Positions 18,678 through 27,254 of a stretch of DNA of 61,068 nucleotides are shown here, in pieces; within the stretch, counting starts at the first letter, position 1; the number at the start of each line of letters is the position of its first letter. Location: assembly GCA_017545045.1 (NCBI GenBank), contig JAFYDA010000057.1, forward strand, positions 1-61,068. The letters run 5' to 3'. The position numbers and the translations under genes were made by a program. The DNA is from Prevotella sp. (GTDB lineage: Bacteria > Bacteroidota > Bacteroidia > Bacteroidales > Bacteroidaceae). The notes beneath the pieces were generated by a model, which had not been told where the DNA came from, ran no database searches, and saw only the letters and a program-made list of their open reading frames with translations.

Positions 18678-21437
18678 TTATTTTTTAAGTGCCTCTTTCA
18701 CTACTTCTCTCCAGGGCTTCATCGTATCCGAGAACAGCACGCCGTCAATCTGATGAACGACGACATCGCTACCCATGAACAGGCGTTGGTTGTTACCAGC
18801 ACCCTGGAACCAGTACTCACGGCAGATAATGTTATAAAGTCCAGGCTTTGTCACCACATTGCGGACGTTACCAATATTGTCGGTAACGGTCAGCGACGTA
18901 GCAGTCGACTTTGCTGTCAAAGGATAGAAGCGACCAGTCGTCAAGTTACGCTTCATGCTCTCATACTTGCCGGGATGTGTCGGGTCTACGGCCATACCCA
19001 CGGCCAGCGAGTTATCCTGCACATGGTAACGTACAAAGTCAGTCACAATACCCTTAATAGCTGTTTCAACTTTCTTTCTGATGGTGGCACGGTCGCCGAG
19101 TTCATACCATCCTTCTTTCAGGCATATACTGTCGATGACCTCGTCATCGTCACCCATTTCCAGTTCCTTGTCGGTAGGCAAGTATCCGTCAGCCTGCAGC
19201 TTTCGGATGCTCTCGTTCGTGGGAATATACACCGTATAATTATAGTTGTCAAACAGTTTGAGGTTCTTGTTGGCTTTTGCAGCCAGACCAGGATTATACT
19301 TGTTGCTCAGCTTCTGTGTCAGCAGGTCGCAATAGTCATTTTCCAGAATGGTCAGGAAAGCCGAGAACGCCTCATTCTTCTGCAAGGTCATATAAAGAGA
19401 ATTCTGAGCGGTCATCGGCACCTCTGTCTCTATCTGATATGACACACCATTGTATTTCGGATAACGCTGTACTGACGGTATTGGACGATCGTTGTGCTCA
19501 ATCTGCCAGCCGCCTTCGAATACTAACTGACCGTCGGCACCTTTCGTCACACGAATCATGTTGCCGCCTTTGGTCTTGAAGTAATTGATGTTCTCGCCGA
19601 TATAGTCCTCCAACGTCTTGGTCTTGTCGGGAATGACGATGATCAGTTCATTCATCAGGTTTTCAAGCAGGGACTTGATGACATCATTACCCACCTGTCG
19701 CTGCTTAGGCGTATCACTGTACTTGACAATGTTACCATCCTTATCAACCGTTGTCTGATAACGGATGGCCTGCACACGCTGTGCAAAGCCTTTCGTCATG
19801 TCGTAGCTAAACTCTATCAGGTCGGGAGACTCTACCGTTGCGCTGTCGGCACCACTCTGGTCTTTCAGCTGCATCTCTGTACCATAGGAAGAAGGATCGA
19901 GCGTGGTCAGCATGGCGTTGTTCGTAGGAATAATCAGCGCATATTTAGAGTCCATAGACAGCAGATAAGGCAGGAAGTTCAGTTCGGCAACAGCCTTACC
20001 GGTCTCACCGCCACTCAGTGCCCAATAGATGACGTTCATGGTAGATGCGTGTGCCAGTGCCGGATAGGCCACCGACGAATACTCGGCAGGTGTAAACACC
20101 TTATTGGTCAAGTATACCACACCGTTACAACCCATAAAGCACGAGTCGACATCAGCCGTGGTGATACCTAAGGACTCCTTGGCATCGTTCAACACATTGG
20201 CGAACTTTGTAGGCACAGCCTCCGAGAATGTCGACAACATGTTCACTCTGAGAAGTTTCGACAGGGTAGCATCAGGAATGGAGTCCCATACCTTATACTC
20301 GTCCTGGAGGTCGCTTCCCTCACCGTTCCACCATGCCTCCAATGCCTCATTCGTAGGAACGATCATGGCACCAGCGTCGTAGTGCAGGTCATTGTTGTTG
20401 GCAGAGTTGGCGTCGATATACTGGTTCCAACCCGGGTCGAAACTCAACGAGCCCTTTACGGGATCACCGTTCGGGTCGCGCTCCAAAGCGTTGCCACCGG
20501 CCGAACGGTCGCTGAAGTAACGAAGCACGAAGACGGAGTCCTCATTATTATAAATACGGTTATACTCACGCGTGAGTGAAGCATCATAGTAAGGAGCCGA
20601 GAAGCGGTCCAACAAATGACTCCACAACGACATGTTGGCATGTGAGCGGATGATTTCAGCCATGTTGGGCGACGACTCGATGACACCCGACACTTTCTGG
20701 ATGTAACCATTCTTACACGTGATGTCACGTTCAACCACCTTCTTGCCATTCACCCATGCGTCAGCAATGCTGGTAGAACCGCCATTGGTAAGCACCATCA
20801 GGTCTTCGTCCTTAATTTTGTTATACTGCATGTAGGCAGGCAGGAAGTGGATCATCGGTGCTGCCGTAGCGTCCTTGAACAATGGCATAGCCTTACCGCG
20901 CTCCCTGAACTCATCCCAGTAGATGGTGTTAGGCATCTTGTCTACAGGCATGACATACACTGAGTCGTAAATACTCAATGCCGTCTCACGGCGCATTGTA
21001 CGTCCCTCTTCAGGAGTGGCAGCGTCACCCTGCGCCTTGGCATTCGACATCAACTCAATCAGATACGCATTGTTAATCATTGAGTTGTTCAACAATAGCT
21101 TCTTCTGTGCAGTAGACAATTGCCCATAGTTCCTGACGCCCCAAGAGTTTGTCTTGAACCATACGTCGTACGCACTGTCGGAAGCCGCAAACAATGTCTT
21201 AGAACCCGTGTGACTGAACACCTCTTTCAGGCCCAAGTCATCGATGAGCTTCAAGGTGGTAGTGTAAGTACCCTCATCTTGTAAGCGCTCATAGATGGAG
21301 TTGCCTAACCACGACGGCTGGCCGGTAAGTATCAGGTCGTTGTCCTCACAGGACGTTAGTGACCAGACACCCATCAGCAAGCCGCAAGCAGCCAGTGCCA
21401 CTCGTCGTCCTTGTCTTACGATTTGTCTTTGTTTCAT
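18678..21437 (-). CDS. Multi-FAS1 surface lipoprotein, 919 residues
   Basis: First gene of the packed SusCD run. Lipobox WSLTSC then EDNDLI. Four FAS1-type motifs can be placed: KTLFAASDSAYDVWF (about residue 80), AMIVPTNEALEAWW (about 355), YALIIPTNNAMLTTL (about 490) and YTVYIPTNESIRKLQ (about 725), the last followed by the conserved FVRYHVQDNSL. It therefore looks like an array of four fasciclin modules on a lipid anchor, much longer than its two FAS1 neighbours. No catalytic motif was noticed. Probably a cell-surface adhesin or an extended ligand-binding component for the adjacent importer; that role is inference. No TAnnTTTG box was found directly upstream, so promoter type is unclear. 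Confidence 0.82.
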   Translation of the reverse strand: MKQRQIVRQGRRVALAACGLLMGVWSLTSCEDNDLILTGQPSWLGNSIYERLQDEGTYTTTLKLIDDLGLKEVFSHTGSKTLFAASDSAYDVWFKTNSWGVRNYGQLSTAQKKLLLNNSMINNAYLIELMSNAKAQGDAATPEEGRTMRRETALSIYDSVYVMPVDKMPNTIYWDEFRERGKAMPLFKDATAAPMIHFLPAYMQYNKIKDEDLMVLTNGGSTSIADAWVNGKKVVERDITCKNGYIQKVSGVIESSPNMAEIIRSHANMSLWSHLLDRFSAPYYDASLTREYNRIYNNEDSVFVLRYFSDRSAGGNALERDPNGDPVKGSLSFDPGWNQYIDANSANNNDLHYDAGAMIVPTNEALEAWWNGEGSDLQDEYKVWDSIPDATLSKLLRVNMLSTFSEAVPTKFANVLNDAKESLGITTADVDSCFMGCNGVVYLTNKVFTPAEYSSVAYPALAHASTMNVIYWALSGGETGKAVAELNFLPYLLSMDSKYALIIPTNNAMLTTLDPSSYGTEMQLKDQSGADSATVESPDLIEFSYDMTKGFAQRVQAIRYQTTVDKDGNIVKYSDTPKQRQVGNDVIKSLLENLMNELIIVIPDKTKTLEDYIGENINYFKTKGGNMIRVTKGADGQLVFEGGWQIEHNDRPIPSVQRYPKYNGVSYQIETEVPMTAQNSLYMTLQKNEAFSAFLTILENDYCDLLTQKLSNKYNPGLAAKANKNLKLFDNYNYTVYIPTNESIRKLQADGYLPTDKELEMGDDDEVIDSICLKEGWYELGDRATIRKKVETAIKGIVTDFVRYHVQDNSLAVGMAVDPTHPGKYESMKRNLTTGRFYPLTAKSTATSLTVTDNIGNVRNVVTKPGLYNIICREYWFQGAGNNQRLFMGSDVVVHQIDGVLFSDTMKPWREVVKEALKK

Positions 21438-21576
21438 ACGTTTTTAGGTTTTTATTATTAATGATTTATATATTGTTTTGTCGATTGTTTTCTATTCCAG
21501 TGTTTCGTTTAAAGTGTTTTTCTCGTAGTATATTTATATATATTATTAAGGTACGCGTACATTATAAGAAAATAAA

Positions 21577-21613
21577 GGAACCGGAGACAGGTCAAAAACC
21601 CCTCTCCAGTCCC
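21577..21613 (-). terminator. Terminator of the 1285-residue surface protein gene
   Basis: On the minus strand an 11-bp stem forms between 21613-21603 and 21587-21577 (two wobble pairs), followed by TTTATTTTCTT. It lies 55 bases past the stop codon of the upstream gene and ahead of the FAS1-SusC run. A perfect palindrome GTACGCGTAC sits nearby at 21551-21560 and could be an operator. Confidence 0.7.
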
Positions 21614-21667
21614 TTTTATAGACTCAGATTGTTAGTATCTGCATTAAAGATTTCAATCTTCCAGTTC

Positions 21668-24600
21668 TTACTTGATGACAACCTTCTGTACCTTCACGCT
21701 ACCGTCGGCAGCAATGCGCTTCACCAGTGCAACACCCTTACCAGGCTTGTTGATGCGAGCACCATTCAGGTTGAAGAACTCAACCACCTTGGCAGCCATC
21801 TCAGCAGTCTCAATGCCAGAAGCGTCACCGCTGACAGCCTGCTCGCTGTTCTCACCGAAGTAGTAGAGCTTGAAGTCGTCTGCAACAACCCAGCTGTTGG
21901 TCTTCTCCTCAGCCTTCTTGATACCGATGGTCAGCACGCCGTCCTCACCTACCTTGGCAATCACGCTGTTGGTGTAGACGCCCTCGTTCATTTCGATGGC
22001 ACCCTTACCGCTTACCAGTGAACCAGGCAGATAGTAGGTCACATCATCAACAGTATATTCGGTCTCACCTTCGTAGCCATAAGAGTCAGCCAGAGTCTCA
22101 CCAGCCTTCATCAGGTTGGCAACAGGAGCAGCGTAGACAGTGCTGTCACCGTCAACGGCATAGAGGTAAGCCATCGTAGCGTTCTCGTCAGCCTTCCAAG
22201 CGGTGTAGTTCTCAGCGTTGTCACCAATACGGCACCATGCGTCGACAGTCACCTTATAGGTTCCCTTCGGCAGGCCCTTGATGGTCTGCGACATATCAAA
22301 TGCACTCTGCCAGAACTCAATAGCGAGAGCACCCTTCTGAGTGTCGTCGTTACCCAGGTTACCGGCGTTGTTCCAGCCAGCAGAAGAGTTCATGCCGTCA
22401 GCATCCTCGAAGCTTGCAGACTTGATAACGCCTGTGCACTCCACGGGATTAGCATCGCTAGCCTCAGCCATGTTGCCGGGCATAGCCAGCTGAGTGATCA
22501 TGAGATCAATCTCATTCATCAGACCCTCAACCTCGTCATCAGCGAACTCGTGGTTCTCGATACCGTTGTTGATCTTGTTAAGGAGTGTGCCAGCCTGAGT
22601 CTTGACAGCAGCATTCTCTGACATGCCAATTGCATTCTCCAGGTTGTCAGCACTGCTCTTCAGCTTAGCAAACAGGGCGGTAGATTTGATGATAGACTCA
22701 GAGAGGTCATAAACGTCAGACAGGATAGCGAACATAGCCTGACCGTCAGCAGCCTCAGCAGCCTGCTTCTTCAGCTCATCAGCAGCAGCATGTACGTTCT
22801 TACCCATAGGAGCAGAGAGGTCGAGCTTATCCAGTTCCTCGTCGAGGATGGGCTTAACAATCTCAGCAGTCGGAGTGCGATAGGTCAGTTTGAAGTTATC
22901 CCAGATACACCACCAATCCTGGTTGGAATTCATCTTCACACCAATGCGGAACTTGTCGCCTTCCTTAGAAATCAGACCGTAGGCAGTCGTCTTGTACATA
23001 CCCCAGCCGAAGCACTGGGCAGCACCACCCATTGAGTTCGGGTACAGATAGCCATTGATGTCCTCAGAAGTCCAGCTTTCCACTGTGGTGTACTCATACT
23101 CCTCACCAGTCTCCTCGTTGATAGGACGGGTCTCAGAGTAAACGCTCGGGAACTGGCTCATAGCACTGTTCATATAGAGGTACACGGGAGAGGTGTATTC
23201 GCCACCCAGCTCGTCGCCACGGTTGTAGCCACCAACTTCGCAACGTACGTAACCCTGAACATCAAGCTGGTACATACCGACGGGCAGATTCTCGATTTCC
23301 TGCCATACATCCCAGTTGTAACGATGCCATGCCTCGAAGCAGTAGTTCATATAGCCCAGAGCACCCTCCATCAGTTCCTTATTGCTCTGTCCGAGAGGAC
23401 CACGGGTGATGTTGCCACCAGTACCGGCGTCAATTGTCCAACCTTCAGCCTTACCAGAGTCGATATCCTTATCCTCGTCGAAGCCAGGATTGGTGATATA
23501 GGTTGTCATGTCCTTGCCATCGTAAATATCCAGCTTAGACTCATCAATGACATCCTTAATCATCTTTTCAATCTTAGCGATCTCAGCCTCCAGGTCCTCG
23601 TTCGCGAGAGAGTGCTTCTCAAGAATATCCAGATACTCACCCATGCTCTCATCCACATAGTCAGAAAGGGCATCGATAGCCTTCAGGCCAGCATATTCCT
23701 CCTTAATAGCAAATGACTGACCCTTAGCAACTGCATCCTGCCAATCCTTCCACAGAGACATGTTCTTCTCCAGAGCCTTGAAAGTGGTGTCGATGTTACC
23801 AAGAATAGCGCTCACCTCGTCGAAAGAAGAAGCGGTGAGGTCACCAGAATAAGCAGCCTTATAGTCGGTGAGATAGCTCTCGGTATAGACGACGCCCTCT
23901 TCGGGATTGTAGTCGCTGAAGTTCTTCAAAGCCTCAGTCAGATAGAGCTGTGCAGCGTCAGCACCTGTACCATAATAAGTCAGAGAGAAGGTGTCGTAGC
24001 AGCTCCAGTTGTCCCAAGTACCCTTCATTGAGGGGTTCTTCACACCAATACGGAGTGTATCACCGTCGTTCACACCGATCAGAAGCTTGGTGTCGTAGTA
24101 ACCCAGTTCTGCAAAAATGCGGAATCCAGAAGGATCGTTAGGAATATAGTACGTAGTACCTGTCTCTTCATCCGTGTCGGTTGTGAAACCACCGCTCACG
24201 CCCCAAGATGTGTTCGAGCCGTCGGGAGCTTCAGTAACCATGGGTGCAAAAGCGTAGTTGAAGGGCACTTGTGTCTCGTTTCCGTTGACCACAGCATAGA
24301 GCTTGGAAGCCGGAATGACACCATTCTGCATATCAGTCCAGTGGCATCGCCACATGGTCTGGGCACCTACTGCATAGACACCAGCGGGCAGACCCTCGAT
24401 ATCCTGATACATGTCGAACGTAGCATTCCATGTCTCAGCCACGTTGGCGGGACCATGAGAACCACTACCTACCATGTTGGGAGAAGTACCGCTCCAACCA
24501 GAAGCACTGGCACCGTCGAAGTTCGGGTTCACAATCTTAGCGCTCATGTCGGCGGGATTCTCCACAGAAGCGTGGCTCTTACCCCATTCCACCAGTGCAT

Positions 24601-25525
24601 TGTTCAGTTCTTCCAGAGCCTTCTTCAGGTCTTCAGCCGTAGCAGTGCCGTTAGCATAGACAGCGTCAAAGGCTTCTGTCTCTTTGAAGCCTTTAGACTT
24701 GGCGTCATCCAACTGCTTCTTCAGGGCCTTACGAGCGTCAATGATAGCGTTGATGGCTGTCGTTGCGTTCTTCAGGTCTTCAGAAGTGCTGGCCGTGTTC
24801 TTATAGATAGCCAACTGAGCGTCGATGTTAGCACCTAAGCTCTCTGCTTCTATCAAAGCAGTCTTCAGACTCATGGCATCGCCATAAGCAGCCACAGCAG
24901 CGCTATAGGCCTCATAGTCAGCCGACTCCTTGAAAGCCTGATAAGAATCCATGGTCACGAACTTCCAGTCAACGGCACCCTCTTCAGGAGTAATCATATA
25001 CAGGCGAGAGTCTGTATAGTCACCCTTCCAGCCGATATACTTGCCTTCATAATCGGGCACGTCGGCAACGAGAGCCACATTCTGGATACGATAGGCATCG
25101 CCCACCTTGGTCACCGACCAAGAATAGTTGCCCTGATCAGCATGGTCTACCCATGTAGAGCCGCCGTCATCAGTAAACATGTTCTTGTAACCTAAAACAC
25201 GGTCGGGGTGCTGGCAGTCATCCCAGAACTCATAAGAGCCTTCGGGAGCATCTACCTCGGTAGAAGTTTCGAACCATACCTCATAGCCGAAAGAGGCGAT
25301 ACTGGCACGGGTGCTCCACTCATTGCCACTGGCAAAGAACATCTTGGCTGCGGGATTGTAAAGATAGTAGTGAGTATCGCCTTCGTCGAACTCAACATCC
25401 GTAAACTCCAGACCCGTAGGCGCAGGAATAGTCCAGATGCCATCGGGCACTTCAGCCATTACATTGGTTCCCATAAGAGCCAATGCGCTCAAAACGAGTA
25501 GTTTTGAAAATTTCATAAGCTTCAA
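21668..25525 (-). CDS. Large secreted repeat protein with three beta-sandwich modules and a C-terminal sorting-like tail
   Basis: Signal peptide to NVMAE (about residue 25). An N-terminal domain (about 30-200) has YYLYNPAAKMFFASGNEW and DGGSTWVDHADQGNYSW. Three similar modules follow, each starting N-P-x-F-D or similar, then a glycine-rich turn, then xxFDMxQxIxGLPxGxYxV: KIVNPNFDG (about 335), YITNPGFDEDKD (about 650) and SASFEDADG (about 1035). They resemble galactose-binding-fold carbohydrate-binding modules. Alanine-rich helical linkers like FIVAR repeats separate them. The last 45 residues (FFNLNGARINKPGKGVALVKRI...VQKVVIK) look like a Type IX secretion/Por sorting tail. No catalytic centre recognised. 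It precedes the SusCD run but has its own promoter and terminator. A surface glycan-binding role is inference. Confidence 0.7.
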   Translation of the reverse strand: MKLMKFSKLLVLSALALMGTNVMAEVPDGIWTIPAPTGLEFTDVEFDEGDTHYYLYNPAAKMFFASGNEWSTRASIASFGYEVWFETSTEVDAPEGSYEFWDDCQHPDRVLGYKNMFTDDGGSTWVDHADQGNYSWSVTKVGDAYRIQNVALVADVPDYEGKYIGWKGDYTDSRLYMITPEEGAVDWKFVTMDSYQAFKESADYEAYSAAVAAYGDAMSLKTALIEAESLGANIDAQLAIYKNTASTSEDLKNATTAINAIIDARKALKKQLDDAKSKGFKETEAFDAVYANGTATAEDLKKALEELNNALVEWGKSHASVENPADMSAKIVNPNFDGASASGWSGTSPNMVGSGSHGPANVAETWNATFDMYQDIEGLPAGVYAVGAQTMWRCHWTDMQNGVIPASKLYAVVNGNETQVPFNYAFAPMVTEAPDGSNTSWGVSGGFTTDTDEETGTTYYIPNDPSGFRIFAELGYYDTKLLIGVNDGDTLRIGVKNPSMKGTWDNWSCYDTFSLTYYGTGADAAQLYLTEALKNFSDYNPEEGVVYTESYLTDYKAAYSGDLTASSFDEVSAILGNIDTTFKALEKNMSLWKDWQDAVAKGQSFAIKEEYAGLKAIDALSDYVDESMGEYLDILEKHSLANEDLEAEIAKIEKMIKDVIDESKLDIYDGKDMTTYITNPGFDEDKDIDSGKAEGWTIDAGTGGNITRGPLGQSNKELMEGALGYMNYCFEAWHRYNWDVWQEIENLPVGMYQLDVQGYVRCEVGGYNRGDELGGEYTSPVYLYMNSAMSQFPSVYSETRPINEETGEEYEYTTVESWTSEDINGYLYPNSMGGAAQCFGWGMYKTTAYGLISKEGDKFRIGVKMNSNQDWWCIWDNFKLTYRTPTAEIVKPILDEELDKLDLSAPMGKNVHAAADELKKQAAEAADGQAMFAILSDVYDLSESIIKSTALFAKLKSSADNLENAIGMSENAAVKTQAGTLLNKINNGIENHEFADDEVEGLMNEIDLMITQLAMPGNMAEASDANPVECTGVIKSASFEDADGMNSSAGWNNAGNLGNDDTQKGALAIEFWQSAFDMSQTIKGLPKGTYKVTVDAWCRIGDNAENYTAWKADENATMAYLYAVDGDSTVYAAPVANLMKAGETLADSYGYEGETEYTVDDVTYYLPGSLVSGKGAIEMNEGVYTNSVIAKVGEDGVLTIGIKKAEEKTNSWVVADDFKLYYFGENSEQAVSGDASGIETAEMAAKVVEFFNLNGARINKPGKGVALVKRIAADGSVKVQKVVIK

Positions 25526-25629
25526 GTTTTTGTTAATTAATAAAAAAGTTAATATAAAAAATAAAGTTAGTACTATATCTCAACCATAGCCTCACAGCGA
25601 TTTAGGCCGCAAAAGCGCGGATGATGGTG

Positions 25630-25661
25630 CAAAGTTAAACAAAAAAATTTAATAACAGAAA
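25630..25661 (-). promoter_or_regulatory. Promoter of the 1285-residue surface protein gene
   Basis: TAACTTTG (25630-25637) with TTTC (25658-25661) exactly 20 bases upstream on the minus strand, one mismatch from the -33 TTTG consensus. It predicts a leader of about 100 nt. Confidence 0.65.
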
Positions 25662-25729
25662 CTTTTTTTCCAAAAAATTTCTTTAAAGTGTGGTTTTAAC
25701 AATCAGTAGAGCCGATATGGAAATATATA

Positions 25730-25864
25730 GAGCCTCCACAGATTTCTGTAGAGCCTCCACAGATTTCTGTAGAGCCTCCGCAGAATTCTGTAGAGCCTCC
25801 GCAGAATTCTGTAGAGCCTCCGCAGAATCACAGGGAGCCTCCGCAGAATCACAGGGAGGCTTCC
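25730..25864. repeat. 21-bp tandem repeat array (right copy)
   Basis: GAGCCTCC starts at 25730, 25751, 25772, 25793, 25814 and 25835, an exact 21-base period, and the array closes with an inverted GGGAGGCTTCC (25854-25864). The consensus unit is GAGCCTCCgCAGAatTCTGTA, with CAGAATTCTG itself palindromic. Because 21 is a multiple of three, the minus strand stays open and would read heptads such as EALQNSA; I treat this as a by-product. Confidence 0.88.
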
Positions 25865-26081
25865 ATATAACAAATTCGTAAACCTCTGATAAACAAGAGT
25901 GTAGAATTTTGTTATTTTCACCTCGTTTTAGGGCGTTGTAAGCCCTAATCCAATGCTCCACAGAAAATGGTCTTCAAATCCACTCAGGACAGTCTCCTGA
26001 CACGTTTGTTCTACGAAACCCAGACCTGGACAAGGAAGTAACGACATTTTGGTTTGTTATTTTTACGCTTAAATGTTATAA

Positions 26082-26102
26082 ATCCGTAAAAAAATTACGG
26101 AT
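26082..26102. promoter_or_regulatory. Operator-like inverted repeat at the ATPase promoter
   Basis: ATCCGTAA (26082-26089) and TTACGGAT (26095-26102) form a perfect 8-bp inverted repeat with a 5-A spacer. It occupies the position where a -33 box would sit for the TACATTTG at 26118. This fits a dimeric repressor site; no candidate repressor gene is adjacent. Confidence 0.5.
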
Positions 26103-26117
26103 ATTCTTTTTTTTTTG

Positions 26118-26125
26118 TACATTTG
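26118..26125 (+). promoter_or_regulatory. Promoter -7 box of the ATPase/RloB-like pair
   Basis: TACATTTG matches TAnnTTTG; no good -33 box is present. The predicted start near 26132 excludes an in-frame upstream ATG at 26115 and supports translation from 26151. Confidence 0.6.
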
Positions 26126-26150
26126 CAGCAGAATCAACAAAGAAATAGTT

Positions 26151-27254
26151 ATGCTTATCAAATTTGCTGTAAAGAACTTCCGAGGTTTTGCTGAGAGAAT
26201 AGAGTGGGATTTGTCCCATCCCAGTAATTATGAGTTTAACAAATATGCTGTTAAAGATGGCATTATCAAGAATGGTATCATATACGGTCCTAATGGCTCT
26301 GGAAAGTCAAATTTTGCTTTGGCAATCTTCGACATTGTCTATCATTTGACGCAAAAATTCAAGAAAGGGGACTTCTATAAAGACTACGTGTATGGAGGGG
26401 ATCCAAAAGGAAAAGTTCTGTTTGAATATACCTTCAAGTTCGGTTCTCAAATTGTGGAATATAGCTACGGCAAAAATATGCTCGGCATGCTGTATGCAGA
26501 ATCATTGTCAGTCGACGGTGTAAATGCGTTTAGACGCGAGTTCGACAAATTAGAACTTGACGGAAAGCAGTTCCCCATCAATGCAGATGCCAAAAAGAAT
26601 CTTCAGGCTAATGCGAACAATATCTCCATTGTAAATTATCTGCTTACTTCTTATCCTCTATCCAAGAGCCACTATCTTATTCTCTTGCGTGATTTTGTTA
26701 ATTCTATGTTATGGTTCCGCAGTCTCAAGGCCAATGAGTATATAGGATTAGATAATAGTATTACGCAATTAGACGAATACATCATTCAAAACAAATTAGT
26801 AGAGGATTTTGCAGTATTTCTTAAAAATGTCAGTGGTCAAGACTTTATATTCGTAAAGCCTAATTCCACCGATAAGTTTCTTGCATGTAAATTCAAATCT
26901 GGAATTGTATTGTTTGATGATATCGCCTCTACTGGTACTCTTTCGCTAGAAGTCCTCTATTACTGGCTAAAGAAAATGAGCAATGCTTCATTCGTTTTCA
27001 TTGATGAATTTGATGCCTTCTATCACTTCAAATTAGCTTTTGAGGTTTGCAAGCAGCTGTTCAATCTCAACTGTCAGGTGTTTACGTCATCACATAATAC
27101 TTATTTGATGACTAATGACTTGCTACGACCAGACTGCAACTTCATTTTGCAGGACAATACAATCAAACCACTACAAGCCTGCACAGAAAAAGAACTCAGG
27201 TTTGGACATAACATAGAGAAAATCTATAGAGCAGGAGCATTCCATGTTGAATAA
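26151..27254 (+). CDS. AAA-type ATPase, RloA/AriA-like (candidate defence sensor)
   Basis: A 367-residue ATPase beginning MLIKFAVKNFRGF, the usual first strand of AAA_15/AAA_21 (SMC/ABC-like) ATPases. The Walker A is GPNGSGKS (about 46-53). The Walker B is FVFIDEFDAF (about 280-289), followed by the H-loop region VFTSSHNTYLMTN. The middle is a helical insert. Such ATPases act with a partner nuclease or TOPRIM protein in anti-phage systems (RloA/RloB, PARIS AriA/AriB, Septu, Retron-linked pairs). It overlaps the next gene by 11 bases, so the two are translationally coupled, and both lie next to a restriction-modification pair. It is AT-richer than the carbohydrate genes on either side, suggesting transfer. 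The defence role is inferred from family and context. Confidence 0.8.
   Translation: MLIKFAVKNFRGFAERIEWDLSHPSNYEFNKYAVKDGIIKNGIIYGPNGSGKSNFALAIFDIVYHLTQKFKKGDFYKDYVYGGDPKGKVLFEYTFKFGSQIVEYSYGKNMLGMLYAESLSVDGVNAFRREFDKLELDGKQFPINADAKKNLQANANNISIVNYLLTSYPLSKSHYLILLRDFVNSMLWFRSLKANEYIGLDNSITQLDEYIIQNKLVEDFAVFLKNVSGQDFIFVKPNSTDKFLACKFKSGIVLFDDIASTGTLSLEVLYYWLKKMSNASFVFIDEFDAFYHFKLAFEVCKQLFNLNCQVFTSSHNTYLMTNDLLRPDCNFILQDNTIKPLQACTEKELRFGHNIEKIYRAGAFHVE

Larger units (their letters stand above)
25526..26150. other. Gene-free stretch between the SusCD locus and the defence island
   Basis: It holds the minus-strand promoter and a leader of about 100 nt for the 1285-residue protein, the 21-bp repeat array, a perfect 7-bp stem TTAGGGC/GCCCTAA (25928-25934 with 25942-25948), a TCAGGA/TCCTGA inverted pair (25984-26000), and the ATPase promoter. 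The minus-strand frame at 25683-25961 is produced by the repeats and is not called. Confidence 0.7.

Noticed and set aside
25683-25961. Minus-strand 92-codon frame with heptads such as EALQNSA, suggesting a coiled-coil microprotein
   Set aside because: The 21-bp repeat has no stop in several frames, so the heptads follow from DNA repetition. No promoter or conserved ends were found, and an overlapping frame is open too.
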